A stretch of DNA of 13,303 bases, taken from assembly GCA_964582065.1 (NCBI GenBank), contig CAZOQG010000049.1:1-13303 (forward strand), written 5' to 3'. The notes under the pieces were generated by a model. It was not told the DNA's origin. It saw only the letters and a program-made list of their open reading frames with translations, and ran no database searches. Both the position numbers and the translations under genes were made by a program. The stretch's first letter is position 1; each line of letters begins with the position of its first letter. Positions 1 to 5,857 of this stretch are shown in pieces. Origin of the DNA: JACNFS01 sp964582065. GTDB taxonomy: Bacteria; Chloroflexota; Dehalococcoidia; GIF9; UBA5629.

Positions 1-1
1 G

Positions 2-283
2 GCCGAGTATCAAAAGAAGAGGGATTTCCTGTACGGCCACCTTGTTGAAATGGGCTATTCCTTGGTGAAGCCCCAGGGGGCCTTCTACATGTTTCCCAAG
101 TCCCCGCTGGAAGACGATGTTGCTTTCGTCAACGAGCTGCAGCAGTGGAATGTGTTGGCTGTCCCCGGTCGTGGCTTCGGGTCTCCAGGGCATTTTCGGC
201 TCTCATACTGTGTCAGTGACAGGACGTTGGAAGGCTCGTTAGCTGGCTTCAAAAAGGCTGCCCAAAAACTCAACCTGTGTTAG
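2..283 (+). CDS. Class I/II aminotransferase, C-terminal fragment (5' end outside window)
   Basis: An open frame runs in from the left edge and gives about 93 residues ending in TAG at 281-283. The visible part matches the C-terminal small domain of PLP-dependent fold-type I aminotransferases (aspartate/alanine/aromatic type). It has a GAFYMFP stretch, then a VPGRGFG segment, then FRLSYC, where the Arg is the residue that normally binds the substrate alpha-carboxylate. The PLP lysine and the N-terminal domain lie off the window, so substrate preference cannot be judged. Its end overlaps or nearly touches the thioesterase gene that follows, so the two are probably co-transcribed. A role in aromatic amino acid transamination would fit the downstream DAHP synthase but is only an inference. 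Confidence 0.85.
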   Translation, partial: AEYQKKRDFLYGHLVEMGYSLVKPQGAFYMFPKSPLEDDVAFVNELQQWNVLAVPGRGFGSPGHFRLSYCVSDRTLEGSLAGFKKAAQKLNLC

Positions 284-753
284 GTCAGGCAGTGGACAAA
301 GAGAGACTTGAGACGGAGGGATATCAGACAAAAGTGTCGGGACAAGAAGGCGGTACGTCTAGCAATCTAGCGAAATTGAGGGCAAAAGCCGGGGACGAGC
401 CTATCGCCTCGTTCCTGGACATGAGGCTGTTGGAGTTGTCGGAAGGCTATGCCAGGGTGGCAATGAAGTTGAAACACGAATACGGCAACTTCAACGGAAT
501 GGTCTTCGGGGGCATTATTATGTCGTTAGCTGACCAGGCCTTTGCCTACGCCACAAATTCGGTGATTACTCCCAATGTGGCCTCCCAGTTCAACATCCAT
601 TTCATTGCCGGTGCTGCTGTAGGTGATGACCTCACGGCGGAGTGTCGGGTAGTTAAGAGTGGCAGGCGGGTTTGTATCTCCGAAATGACAGTGACCAACC
701 AAGATGGCAAACTCATAGCCAGGGCTACAGGCACAACCATCCCCCTAGTCTAG
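277..753 (+). CDS. PaaI-type hotdog-fold acyl-CoA thioesterase
   Basis: Predicted to hydrolyse acyl- or aryl-CoA thioesters in the cytoplasm. The longest reading starts at GTG 277 (158 aa, overlapping the aminotransferase stop by 7 nt). A more likely start is the in-frame GTG at 334, which has GGAGGG at 315-320 (13 nt away) and would give about 139 aa, the usual size of PaaI-family proteins. The hotdog signature is at residues 70-86 (GNFNGMVFGG, then SLAD), followed by a long strand region rich in V and I ending in a short GTTIPLV tail. The usual HGG of the family appears here as FGG, so the His at that position is absent. The family is involved in clearing CoA esters, including phenylacetyl-CoA products. 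The substrate here is unknown. No terminator separates it from the promoter that begins about 18 nt after its stop. Confidence 0.85.
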   Translation: MLGQAVDKERLETEGYQTKVSGQEGGTSSNLAKLRAKAGDEPIASFLDMRLLELSEGYARVAMKLKHEYGNFNGMVFGGIIMSLADQAFAYATNSVITPNVASQFNIHFIAGAAVGDDLTAECRVVKSGRRVCISEMTVTNQDGKLIARATGTTIPLV

Positions 754-771
754 AGACCGTCGTGCTGCCGG

Positions 772-801
772 TTGACAGGCTTTCGTCGTTGGTGGTATCA
801 T
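772..801 (+). promoter_or_regulatory. sigma70-type promoter of the aroF leader
   Basis: TTGACA (772-777, perfect -35) is followed after 18 nt by TATCAT (796-801, five of six matches to the -10 box). Transcription would start near 808, only about 14 nt before the leader-peptide ATG. The element is preserved in the duplicate leader at 2774-2802, which strengthens the call. Confidence 0.75.
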
Positions 802-806
802 TACGT

Positions 807-884
807 CTTGTGAAGGTCGAAATGCTTAATCAGGCCAGCGGATTCCGTTTCTCTTTCTTCTTTTTTGAGTTTAGCACGCCTCCG
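807..884 (+). repeat. Duplicated Phe-leader block, copy 1
   Basis: These 78 nt are identical to 2808-2885 (offset 2001). Weaker similarity extends from about 768 (promoter) to about 995 (past the terminator). The identical core covers the ribosome binding site, the Phe-codon run and attenuator segment 1. Confidence 0.95.
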
Positions 885-911
885 CGCGGGCCTGGGAGGG
901 CACGGACCTAA
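822..911 (+). CDS. Phenylalanine-rich leader peptide of the aroF attenuator
   Basis: ATG at 822 has GAAGG at 812-816 as a ribosome binding site, and the frame closes at TAA 909-911, giving 29 aa. The core reads FRFSFFFFEF, with seven Phe codons between codons 8 and 17 (843-872), including four in a row. Phe-codon runs of this kind mark leader peptides of transcription attenuators, as in the enterobacterial pheA and pheST leaders. The peptide itself is not expected to have a function; its translation senses charged tRNA-Phe. It lies between a good promoter and an intrinsic terminator ahead of DAHP synthase, and a sister copy with the same first 21 residues sits at 2823-2912. It was picked out by the Phe run, and the position of its stop codon relative to the RNA arms supports the assignment. 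Confidence 0.85.
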   Translation: MLNQASGFRFSFFFFEFSTPPRGPGRART

Positions 912-970
912 CAACAAGAGCAGCAGCACAATATCCAGAGTAAAAAGCCTCCCAGGGGGAGGCTTTTTTT
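878..970 (+). promoter_or_regulatory. Phe transcription attenuator upstream of aroF (mutually exclusive RNA arms)
   Basis: Four pairing segments are visible. Segment 1 is CCTCC at 879-883. Segment 2 is CCTGGGAGG at 891-899. Segment 3 is CCTCCCAGG at 948-956. Segment 4 is GGGAGGC at 957-963. Segment 2 can pair with 1 (5 bp) or with 3 (9 bp perfect), and segment 3 can pair with 4 to form the terminator. A ribosome stalled on the Phe codons (843-872) would mask segment 1 and free segment 2 to pair with 3, which is antitermination. A ribosome reaching the stop codon at 909 would cover segment 2 and let the terminator form. This is the textbook amino-acid attenuation layout; the pairing is seen and the regulatory behaviour is inferred. 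Confidence 0.8.
942..970 (+). terminator. Intrinsic terminator of the aroF attenuator
   Basis: GCCTCCC (947-953), loop AGG, GGGAGGC (957-963), then seven T (964-970). The five A residues at 942-946 can pair with the T tract. It sits upstream of aroF rather than after a gene, as expected of an attenuator. Confidence 0.9.
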
Positions 971-1103
971 GTCGGCTTTGTTGAGGAGTAGAGGCAATGA
1001 TAGGGTGTGAGATTCTCGGATGAGCGGCCTGAGCAAGGTTGGCAACTCGATGCAATTGGGCGGGTACTATCCAAAGAACATACGAAGGGAGGTATAGAAG
1101 GCA

Positions 1104-2120
1104 ATGATAGTAGAAATGAGAACGGGCGCAGCCCAAGAGGATGTAGACGGGGTAGTACAGCGGGCGAAGTCGCTGGGACTGGGCGTCCAGTTGAACCTGG
1201 GTACAGACAAAACGGTGGTGGCCCTACTCGGGCCCAATACGGGGCAATTGGCGACGGACGTCTTTGCTGTGCTTCCTGGGGTGGAGCAAGTAACCAGGAT
1301 TATGAAACCGTACAAACTCGCTGCCCGGGAATTCAAGGCAGAGGACAGCGTAGTTTCCATTGATGGAATTGAGATTGGGGGCAAGCGCATCGTGATTATG
1401 GCAGGGCCATGCGCTGTGGAGAGCGAGAAGCAGCTTATGGCAGCGGCGATGGCTGTGAAGGAGGCTGGGGCCTGTATTCTGCGCGGTGGCGCCTTCAAGC
1501 CGCGTACCTCTCCCTTCAGCTTTCAGGGTCTTGAGGAGGTTGGGCTCGAATTGCTGAAGCAAACCAGTGAGCAGTTTGGCATACCTGTGGTTACCGAGGT
1601 GGTCGACTCCCATGATGTCGACAAGGTATCAAGGTATGCCGACATCCTTCAGATTGGGGCCAGGAATATGCAAAACTACGCGCTACTTACCGAGATTGGC
1701 AAGAGCAGACGCCCCGTTGTACTAAAGCGAGGGTTATCGGCTACTGTTACTGAGTGGCTTACAGCAGCCGACTACCTGCTGGCCGAGGGGAATGAGCAGG
1801 TTATTCTGTGCGAGAGGGGTGTCAGGACATTCGAGGACAGCACTCGTTTTTCCTTAGATATCGGTTCCATACCGGTGATTAAGAAGTTCAGCCACCTGCC
1901 TTTAATCGTCGATCCCAGCCATGCCGCCGGCCACTACTCGCTGGTTCCGGCGATGGCCAAGGCGGTTGTGGCTGCTGGTGCTGATGGGCTGCTCATCGAA
2001 GTTCATCCCAACCCTAAGGAAGCGCTGGTAGATGGCCTTCAGTCTCTCACTCCATCGGACTTCGCCAGGTTGGTAGAAGAACTCAAGCCAATTGCCAAAT
2101 CCGTAGGCAGATATATCTAG
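1104..2120 (+). CDS. aroF: 3-deoxy-7-phosphoheptulonate (DAHP) synthase, type I-beta
   Basis: Catalyses condensation of phosphoenolpyruvate and erythrose 4-phosphate to DAHP, the first step of the shikimate pathway, in the cytoplasm. The 338 aa split into an N-terminal ferredoxin-like/ACT-like domain (about residues 1-75), as in the Thermotoga-type enzyme, and a TIM-barrel catalytic domain. Visible motifs are GPCAVES (101-107, metal-ligand Cys), RGGAFKPRTSPFSFQG (127-142, substrate phosphate binding), LKRG (207-210), CERG (236-239) and DPSHAAGH (270-277, metal-ligand His). Length is normal for this subtype. ATG 1104 follows GGGAGG (1087-1092) and a closer GAAGG (1097-1101). It is preceded by a Phe leader/attenuator, so expression probably rises when charged tRNA-Phe falls. 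The N-terminal domain may add allosteric feedback by Phe or Tyr, as known in this subtype. No other shikimate gene follows; a RAYT element does. Confidence 0.95.
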   Translation: MIVEMRTGAAQEDVDGVVQRAKSLGLGVQLNLGTDKTVVALLGPNTGQLATDVFAVLPGVEQVTRIMKPYKLAAREFKAEDSVVSIDGIEIGGKRIVIMAGPCAVESEKQLMAAAMAVKEAGACILRGGAFKPRTSPFSFQGLEEVGLELLKQTSEQFGIPVVTEVVDSHDVDKVSRYADILQIGARNMQNYALLTEIGKSRRPVVLKRGLSATVTEWLTAADYLLAEGNEQVILCERGVRTFEDSTRFSLDIGSIPVIKKFSHLPLIVDPSHAAGHYSLVPAMAKAVVAAGADGLLIEVHPNPKEALVDGLQSLTPSDFARLVEELKPIAKSVGRYI

Positions 2121-2123
2121 ACG

Positions 2124-2147
2124 AGGGGCAATTCATGAATTGCCCCT
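2124..2147. repeat. REP palindrome, copy 1 (upstream of RAYT gene)
   Basis: A perfect 24-bp palindrome with half-site AGGGGCAATTCA, lying four nt after the aroF stop. It is followed by a short flank (ACAGGATGAT) resembling the flanks of the other two copies. It is probably a REP/RAYT substrate and may form a stem in the aroF mRNA 3' end. Confidence 0.9.
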
Positions 2148-2168
2148 ACAGGATGATACGGGGGACGC

Positions 2169-2732
2169 ATGCGATTTAGTCTAGAAGAGAACCATCGCCG
2201 CTCGCTTCGTCTTGAGGCGTACGATTACTCCCAGGCTGGAGCGTATTTTGTCACCCTTTGTGCGAAGGATCGCGAAGGCATCTTTGGAGAAATCGCCGAT
2301 GGGTCAATGACGTTGAGTGCCTTTGGCGAGATTGCCAGGGCCTGCTGGGAAGATTTGCCGTCTTGTTACCCCCATGTGGAGCTGGATGCCTTTGTTGTTA
2401 TGCCCAATCATATACATGGAATCATTGTGATTTCTGTAGGGGCAATTCATGAATTGCCCCTACACGATGATTCGGCCCTACAAAACTATCGGATGCGCCG
2501 TCGCAAGATGTTGCTTCCCAAGATCGTTGGTTATATCAGGATGAGTGTGGGGAAGCGAATCAATCAATTGCGGAATACGCTAGGTGCACCTGTCTGGCAA
2601 CGGAACTACTACGAACATGTGATCCGTAACGAAGAGTCCTTGAATGCTATCCGGCAGTATATTGCCCAAAATCCAGTGAACTGGGCGCACGATGAAGAAA
2701 ACCAGGTCAATATCTGTAGGGGCAATTCATGA
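2169..2732 (+). mobile_element. REP-associated tyrosine transposase (RAYT, Y1 HUH family)
   Basis: A 187-aa protein of the Y1 transposase family (IS200/IS605 relatives) that nicks and joins single-stranded DNA at REP palindromes. The start is ATG 2169, with a GGGGGA site just before it. The N-terminus (SLRLEAYDYSQAGAYFVTLC, residues 12-31) is typical of RAYTs. The metal-binding HUH signature is MPNHIHG (78-84), and the likely catalytic tyrosine is Y147 or Y148 in QRNYYEHVIRN. A REP palindrome is embedded in frame (residues 89-99, reading SVGAIHELPLH), and another supplies the last five residues (CRGNS) and the TGA stop. There is no disruption of the frame, so the gene looks intact and possibly active. 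RAYTs are usually single-copy domesticated genes that shape REP distribution. It lies between aroF and the second Phe leader. Confidence 0.9.
2435..2464. repeat. REP palindrome, copy 2 (inside the RAYT coding sequence)
   Basis: A perfect 30-bp palindrome with half-site TGTAGGGGCAATTCA, followed by CGATGAT. It is read through in frame as part of the RAYT protein between the HUH motif and the catalytic Tyr. Confidence 0.95.
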
Positions 2733-2744
2733 ATTGCCCTTACA
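2715..2744. repeat. REP palindrome, copy 3 (overlapping the RAYT stop codon)
   Basis: The same 30-bp palindrome with one mismatched pair (T at 2740 opposite G at 2719). It is followed by CGATAAT. Its central TGA (2730-2732) is the RAYT stop codon. Confidence 0.92.
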
Positions 2745-2773
2745 CGATAATGGGTTGGCCGGGGCCCGGCCGG

Positions 2774-2802
2774 TTGACAAGTTTTCTTTGTTGTGGTATT
2801 AT
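2774..2802 (+). promoter_or_regulatory. sigma70-type promoter of the second Phe leader (acyl-CoA ligase/LIV operon)
   Basis: TTGACA (2774-2779), a 17-nt spacer and TATTAT (2797-2802, five of six) make a near-consensus promoter, stronger on paper than copy 1. The start would be near 2809, about 14 nt before the leader ATG. A GC-rich near-palindrome (2757-2771) abuts the -35 box. Confidence 0.78.
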
Positions 2803-2807
2803 CCTGC

Positions 2808-2885
2808 CTTGTGAAGGTCGAAATGCTTAATCAGGCCAGCGGATTCCGTTTCTCTTTCTTCTTTTTTGAGTTTAGCACGCCTCCG
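2808..2885 (+). repeat. Duplicated Phe-leader block, copy 2
   Basis: Identical over 78 nt to 807-884, in direct orientation. Beyond this core the promoter and terminator parts are similar but diverged. Confidence 0.95.
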
Positions 2886-2912
2886 TGCGCGCCTGGGAGG
2901 GCATTGAGCTAG
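2823..2912 (+). CDS. Phenylalanine-rich leader peptide, second copy
   Basis: A 29-codon frame from ATG 2823 to TAG 2910-2912, with the same ribosome binding site and the same first 21 residues as the aroF leader. It has seven Phe codons at 2844-2873 (FRFSFFFFEF). Only the C-terminal eight codons differ (CAPGRALS here, RGPGRART in copy 1), and the stop codon stays at the same position relative to the RNA arms. It precedes the acyl-CoA ligase/LIV transporter operon, so it probably makes that operon respond to tRNA-Phe charging. The preserved frame despite nucleotide changes in the tail argues for continued function. Confidence 0.82.
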   Translation: MLNQASGFRFSFFFFEFSTPPCAPGRALS

Positions 2913-2972
2913 CAAAGAAAAACGGCAAAAGAACATCCAAGGTAAAAAAAGCCTCCCAGGCGGGAGGCTTTT
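2879..2972 (+). promoter_or_regulatory. Phe transcription attenuator, second copy, ahead of acyl-CoA ligase/LIV operon
   Basis: Segment 1 is CCTCC at 2880-2884. Segment 2 is GCCTGGGAGG at 2891-2900. Segment 3 is CCTCCCAGGC at 2952-2961, a 10-bp perfect complement of segment 2. Segment 4 is GGGAGGC at 2962-2968. Although the DNA around the arms has diverged from copy 1, the pairing is kept, and the 2:3 helix is one pair longer than in copy 1. The mechanism is inferred to be the same: ribosome stalling at Phe codons gives the 2:3 antiterminator, and completed translation gives the 3:4 terminator. Confidence 0.77.
2944..2972 (+). terminator. Intrinsic terminator of the second attenuator
   Basis: GCCTCCC (2951-2957), loop AGGC, GGGAGGC (2962-2968), followed by TTTTCTG. 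Seven A residues precede the stem. The T tract is shorter than in copy 1, so termination may be leakier. Confidence 0.85.
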
Positions 2973-3062
2973 CTGTTGCGCTTTGTGGGAAGTGGAGGCA
3001 GAGAATATTTTAGAAAAGAGAGCCAACCCAAGTCGAGCACCCCAGATGGAGATAACTATCGT

Positions 3063-4955
3063 ATGACAGCCAGAGATACAATCCCCCAGCTTGTCAAGAA
3101 CAATTACCAGAGATGGTGCCACGGAGCGGCTATGTGTATGAAAAATCGTGGTGTGTGGCAGAGGTATAGCTGGGAAGACTACTACGAAAAGGTAAGATAC
3201 TTCTCCCTGGGCTTAATAAGCCTCGGATTTGAGCCGGGAGATGTGGTATGTATTATAGGGGACAACGAGCCTGAATGGTTCTGGGGAGAGATTGCTGCGC
3301 AGGCGGCAGGGGGCATCGCCACGGGCATCTTTGTTGATTCTATCCCATCCGAGGTTAAGTACGTTGCCGCTCACTCCGGCGCCAAATTCGCCGTTGTTAA
3401 TGACCAGGAGCAAGCTGATAAATTCCTTGAAATCAAGGATGAACTACCTTCGCTGAAGAAGGTCATTTACTGGGATCCCAAGGGGCTGAAAAACTACGAC
3501 GACCCCATGCTTATCAGCTTCACCGATGTAGTGAAGCTGGGTAGGGAATATGAGGAAGCACATCCGAACTTGTTTGAGCAGAACGTGGAAAAGGGCAGGG
3601 GAGATGACATTGCCTTTATTTACTACACCTCGGGAACCACCGGTTTGCCTAAGGGGGCTGTGCTTACTCACAAGGCGTTGATAAATACTGCTCGGGGGTT
3701 TGTTAGTCGCTATCCGCTCAATGAAAACGATGATTTGGTCTCGAACTTTCCGGCTGCCTGGGTGGGTGATAGTTACTTCGCTACTATTCCGCATTTGCTG
3801 ACTGGGGCAAGGCTGAACTTCGCTGAGGAACCCGAAACCATCGCCGAAGATACCAGGGAAGTTGGGCCCGACTTTGTAATATATGGTCCCCGCCAGTGGG
3901 AAGGCCTGGTCAGTGAGATTCAGGTGAAAATGACTGACGCTAATCCGTTGAAACGCTTCTTCTATAATCGGTTCGTCCCTGTAGGGCACAAAGTTGCCGA
4001 TATGAGCTTTGAGGGCAGAACACCAAGTCTGTTCTGGCGGGCGCTTCATGGCGTAGCATATTTGTTTCTGTTTAGACCGCTAAAGGACAAGTTGGGGTTA
4101 AGCAAGGCCAGGTTTGGTGTTACCGGAGGCTCGGTACTAAGCCTGGATACCTTTCGGCTGATCCATGCCATAGGCATTGAACTGAGACAGACCTATGCTA
4201 GCACAGAGGCTGGTTTCATCTCTTCGCACAGTAAGGGGGAAATCGACTTCCAAAGCGTGGGACGACCGGCACTTGGCACCGAGGTCAGGCTGAGTGCCGA
4301 GGGGGAACTCCTGGTTAGAAGTGATTGTATTTTCAGTGAATACCACAATGACCCGGAGAAGACAGCGGCTACCGTAATAGATGGATGGTGCCACACTGGG
4401 GATGCTGTGCACGTAAATGAGAAGGGCCACTTAATATTCATGGACCGGCTGGAACACATGGGTGAACTGGCTTCCGGTACCAAGTACGCTCCGCAGTATA
4501 TTGAGGGTAGACTCAGGTTTAGCCCTTACATAAAGGATGCTATGGTTATCGGAGGTAAAGATAGGGAATTTGTCTGTGGCATAGTAAACATAGATTTTGC
4601 CATGGTGGGTAAGTGGGCTGAACGTAGCGGTATTCCCTATACGACTTTTGTTGACTTGTCCCAGAAAAAAGAGGTTGCTGATTTGGTGCAGCGGGATTTG
4701 ATTCGGGTGAACAGCTATCTGCCAGAGGGAGCCAGAGTCAAGAGATTTGTCCTGATGCACAAGGAGTTTGACCCTGATGAAGCCGAACTTACCAGAACTA
4801 GAAAGTTAAGAAGAGACTTTATGGAAGCACGCTATAAAGACTTAATCGATGCCATGTATAGCGATAGGGAGAGTGTAACTGTGGATGCGCCGGTAACTTA
4901 CAGAGACGGTAGAAAAGGGGTAGTGACTACCGCTATCAAGGTGAGAAGTATCTAG
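3063..4955 (+). CDS. AMP-dependent acyl-CoA synthetase/ligase, LIV-operon type
   Basis: Activates a carboxylic acid with ATP and CoA via an acyl-adenylate. ATG 3063 (630 aa, GGAG at 3048-3051) is chosen over an in-frame TTG at 2976, because the longer form would begin only a few nt after the attenuator terminator. Motifs are YYTSGTTGLPKG (187-198, ATP P-loop), TGGSVLS, YASTEAG (378-384), HTGD (444-447), DRLEHMGE (461-468) and a C-terminal LTRTRKLRR with the probable catalytic Lys. The DR motif departs from the usual DRxKDxI form. This matches a subgroup often found in operons with LIV-type transporters and usually annotated as long-chain fatty acid-CoA ligase. The livH gene follows after 13 nt. 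The leader suggests control by Phe availability, so aryl acids are possible substrates, but this is not shown. Confidence 0.9.
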   Translation: MTARDTIPQLVKNNYQRWCHGAAMCMKNRGVWQRYSWEDYYEKVRYFSLGLISLGFEPGDVVCIIGDNEPEWFWGEIAAQAAGGIATGIFVDSIPSEVKYVAAHSGAKFAVVNDQEQADKFLEIKDELPSLKKVIYWDPKGLKNYDDPMLISFTDVVKLGREYEEAHPNLFEQNVEKGRGDDIAFIYYTSGTTGLPKGAVLTHKALINTARGFVSRYPLNENDDLVSNFPAAWVGDSYFATIPHLLTGARLNFAEEPETIAEDTREVGPDFVIYGPRQWEGLVSEIQVKMTDANPLKRFFYNRFVPVGHKVADMSFEGRTPSLFWRALHGVAYLFLFRPLKDKLGLSKARFGVTGGSVLSLDTFRLIHAIGIELRQTYASTEAGFISSHSKGEIDFQSVGRPALGTEVRLSAEGELLVRSDCIFSEYHNDPEKTAATVIDGWCHTGDAVHVNEKGHLIFMDRLEHMGELASGTKYAPQYIEGRLRFSPYIKDAMVIGGKDREFVCGIVNIDFAMVGKWAERSGIPYTTFVDLSQKKEVADLVQRDLIRVNSYLPEGARVKRFVLMHKEFDPDEAELTRTRKLRRDFMEARYKDLIDAMYSDRESVTVDAPVTYRDGRKGVVTTAIKVRSI

Positions 4956-4968
4956 AAAGGGTGTAGTA

Positions 4969-5853
4969 ATGGCCGAGTTCCTTCAATACGTGATTACTGG
5001 CATAGCGGTGGGGATGGTTTATGCTCTGATTGCCCTGGGTTTTGCCTTGATTTGGAAATCCAGCGGTGTAGCCAATCTGGCCTTGGGGCAGCTGGTGCTG
5101 ATTTCCTCCTGGTTTACCTATGGGATGCTGGTTCAGGCAAAGTTCCCCTATTGGATTGGGTTCCCTCTGACCATCCTGTTTGCCATGTTCCTGGGGTGGA
5201 TGATTGAGAGATTCACTTTGCGTCCCCTTGTTGCCCAGCCGATTTTGTCCCTGATCACAGTAACGTTGGGAGTGGCCTACTTTCTTGAAGGTGTGGTAAC
5301 TTTTATCTGGCCCATGAGTGTAGCCGCTTTACCCCGCATCTTTCCCCAAGAACCTATCCATATCGGCCCGGCAGTAGTTTCCCAGGAGTATATATGGGCC
5401 GCAGCTATATCTCTGGTTTTATTTGGCCTCTTATCCTTATTCTTCAAGTATCATAAGATGGGCATTGCCATGAGGGCAACCGCTGACGACCAGCTGGCCG
5501 TCCAGGCTTGTGCCATTCCTGTGACCAGCGTTTTCTCCTTATCGTGGATGTTTGCCTGTGTGGTAGCCGCCATTGGCGGGGTCCTTATCTCCTTAATCGG
5601 TGGCGTTACCTTCGGTCTAGTTGAGACTGGGCTGAAATCCTTCTCAGTAGTGATACTTGGCGGCCTGGATTCCTTCATCGGTTGTATGGTGGCCGGCCCA
5701 ATAATTGGCCTGGCGGAGAACCTTGGTGGCGGCTATCTCACTCCACTCATTGGACCCGGGATTAAGGACATCATACCGTTCATCATCATAATAATCGTCA
5801 TGTTTATTAAACCGTATGGTCTGTTCGGCGAGTCCCGAATAGAGAGGATATAG
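4969..5853 (+). CDS. livH: LIV-type ABC transporter permease (LivH family)
   Basis: One of two membrane subunits of a branched-chain-amino-acid-type (HAAT) ABC importer in the cytoplasmic membrane. The 294 aa are almost entirely hydrophobic segments, about eight. The N-terminal GIAVGMVYALIALGFALIW (residues 11-29) is diagnostic of LivH. The cytoplasmic coupling loop KMGIAMRATADDQLAVQACAI (163-183) contacts the ATPase. The start ATG has AAAGGG upstream and lies 13 nt after the ligase stop; livM follows after 4 nt. HAAT permeases carry Leu/Ile/Val, but also Phe, amides, urea or aromatic acids, so the name does not fix the substrate. Confidence 0.93.
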   Translation: MAEFLQYVITGIAVGMVYALIALGFALIWKSSGVANLALGQLVLISSWFTYGMLVQAKFPYWIGFPLTILFAMFLGWMIERFTLRPLVAQPILSLITVTLGVAYFLEGVVTFIWPMSVAALPRIFPQEPIHIGPAVVSQEYIWAAAISLVLFGLLSLFFKYHKMGIAMRATADDQLAVQACAIPVTSVFSLSWMFACVVAAIGGVLISLIGGVTFGLVETGLKSFSVVILGGLDSFIGCMVAGPIIGLAENLGGGYLTPLIGPGIKDIIPFIIIIIVMFIKPYGLFGESRIERI

Positions 5854-5857
5854 CAGA

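Noticed and set aside
672..911. A 79-codon protein starting inside the thioesterase gene and ending with the Phe-rich segment
   Set aside because: Its first half overlaps the thioesterase and the promoter; only the part from ATG 822 is downstream of the likely transcript start.
808..970. T-box riboswitch upstream of aroF
   Set aside because: No T-box consensus or specifier-loop architecture is visible, the RNA before the terminator is short, and a Phe-rich leader ORF explains the signal.
801..1136. Minus-strand frames at 801-1136 and 2799-3122 sharing a charged C-terminus (KLKKEERETESAGLIKHFDLHK)
   Set aside because: The similarity is only the reverse reading of the duplicated Phe leader. 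The + strand explains both copies with promoter, ribosome binding site and terminator.
2124..2744. A short CRISPR array made of the three repeated units
   Set aside because: The units are perfect palindromes, spaced 287 and 250 nt apart, and overlap a RAYT coding sequence. They are REP elements.
2976..3062. A longer acyl-CoA ligase starting at TTG 2976
   Set aside because: It would begin a few nt after the attenuator terminator, has no ribosome binding site, and adds 29 residues unlike the family N-terminus.
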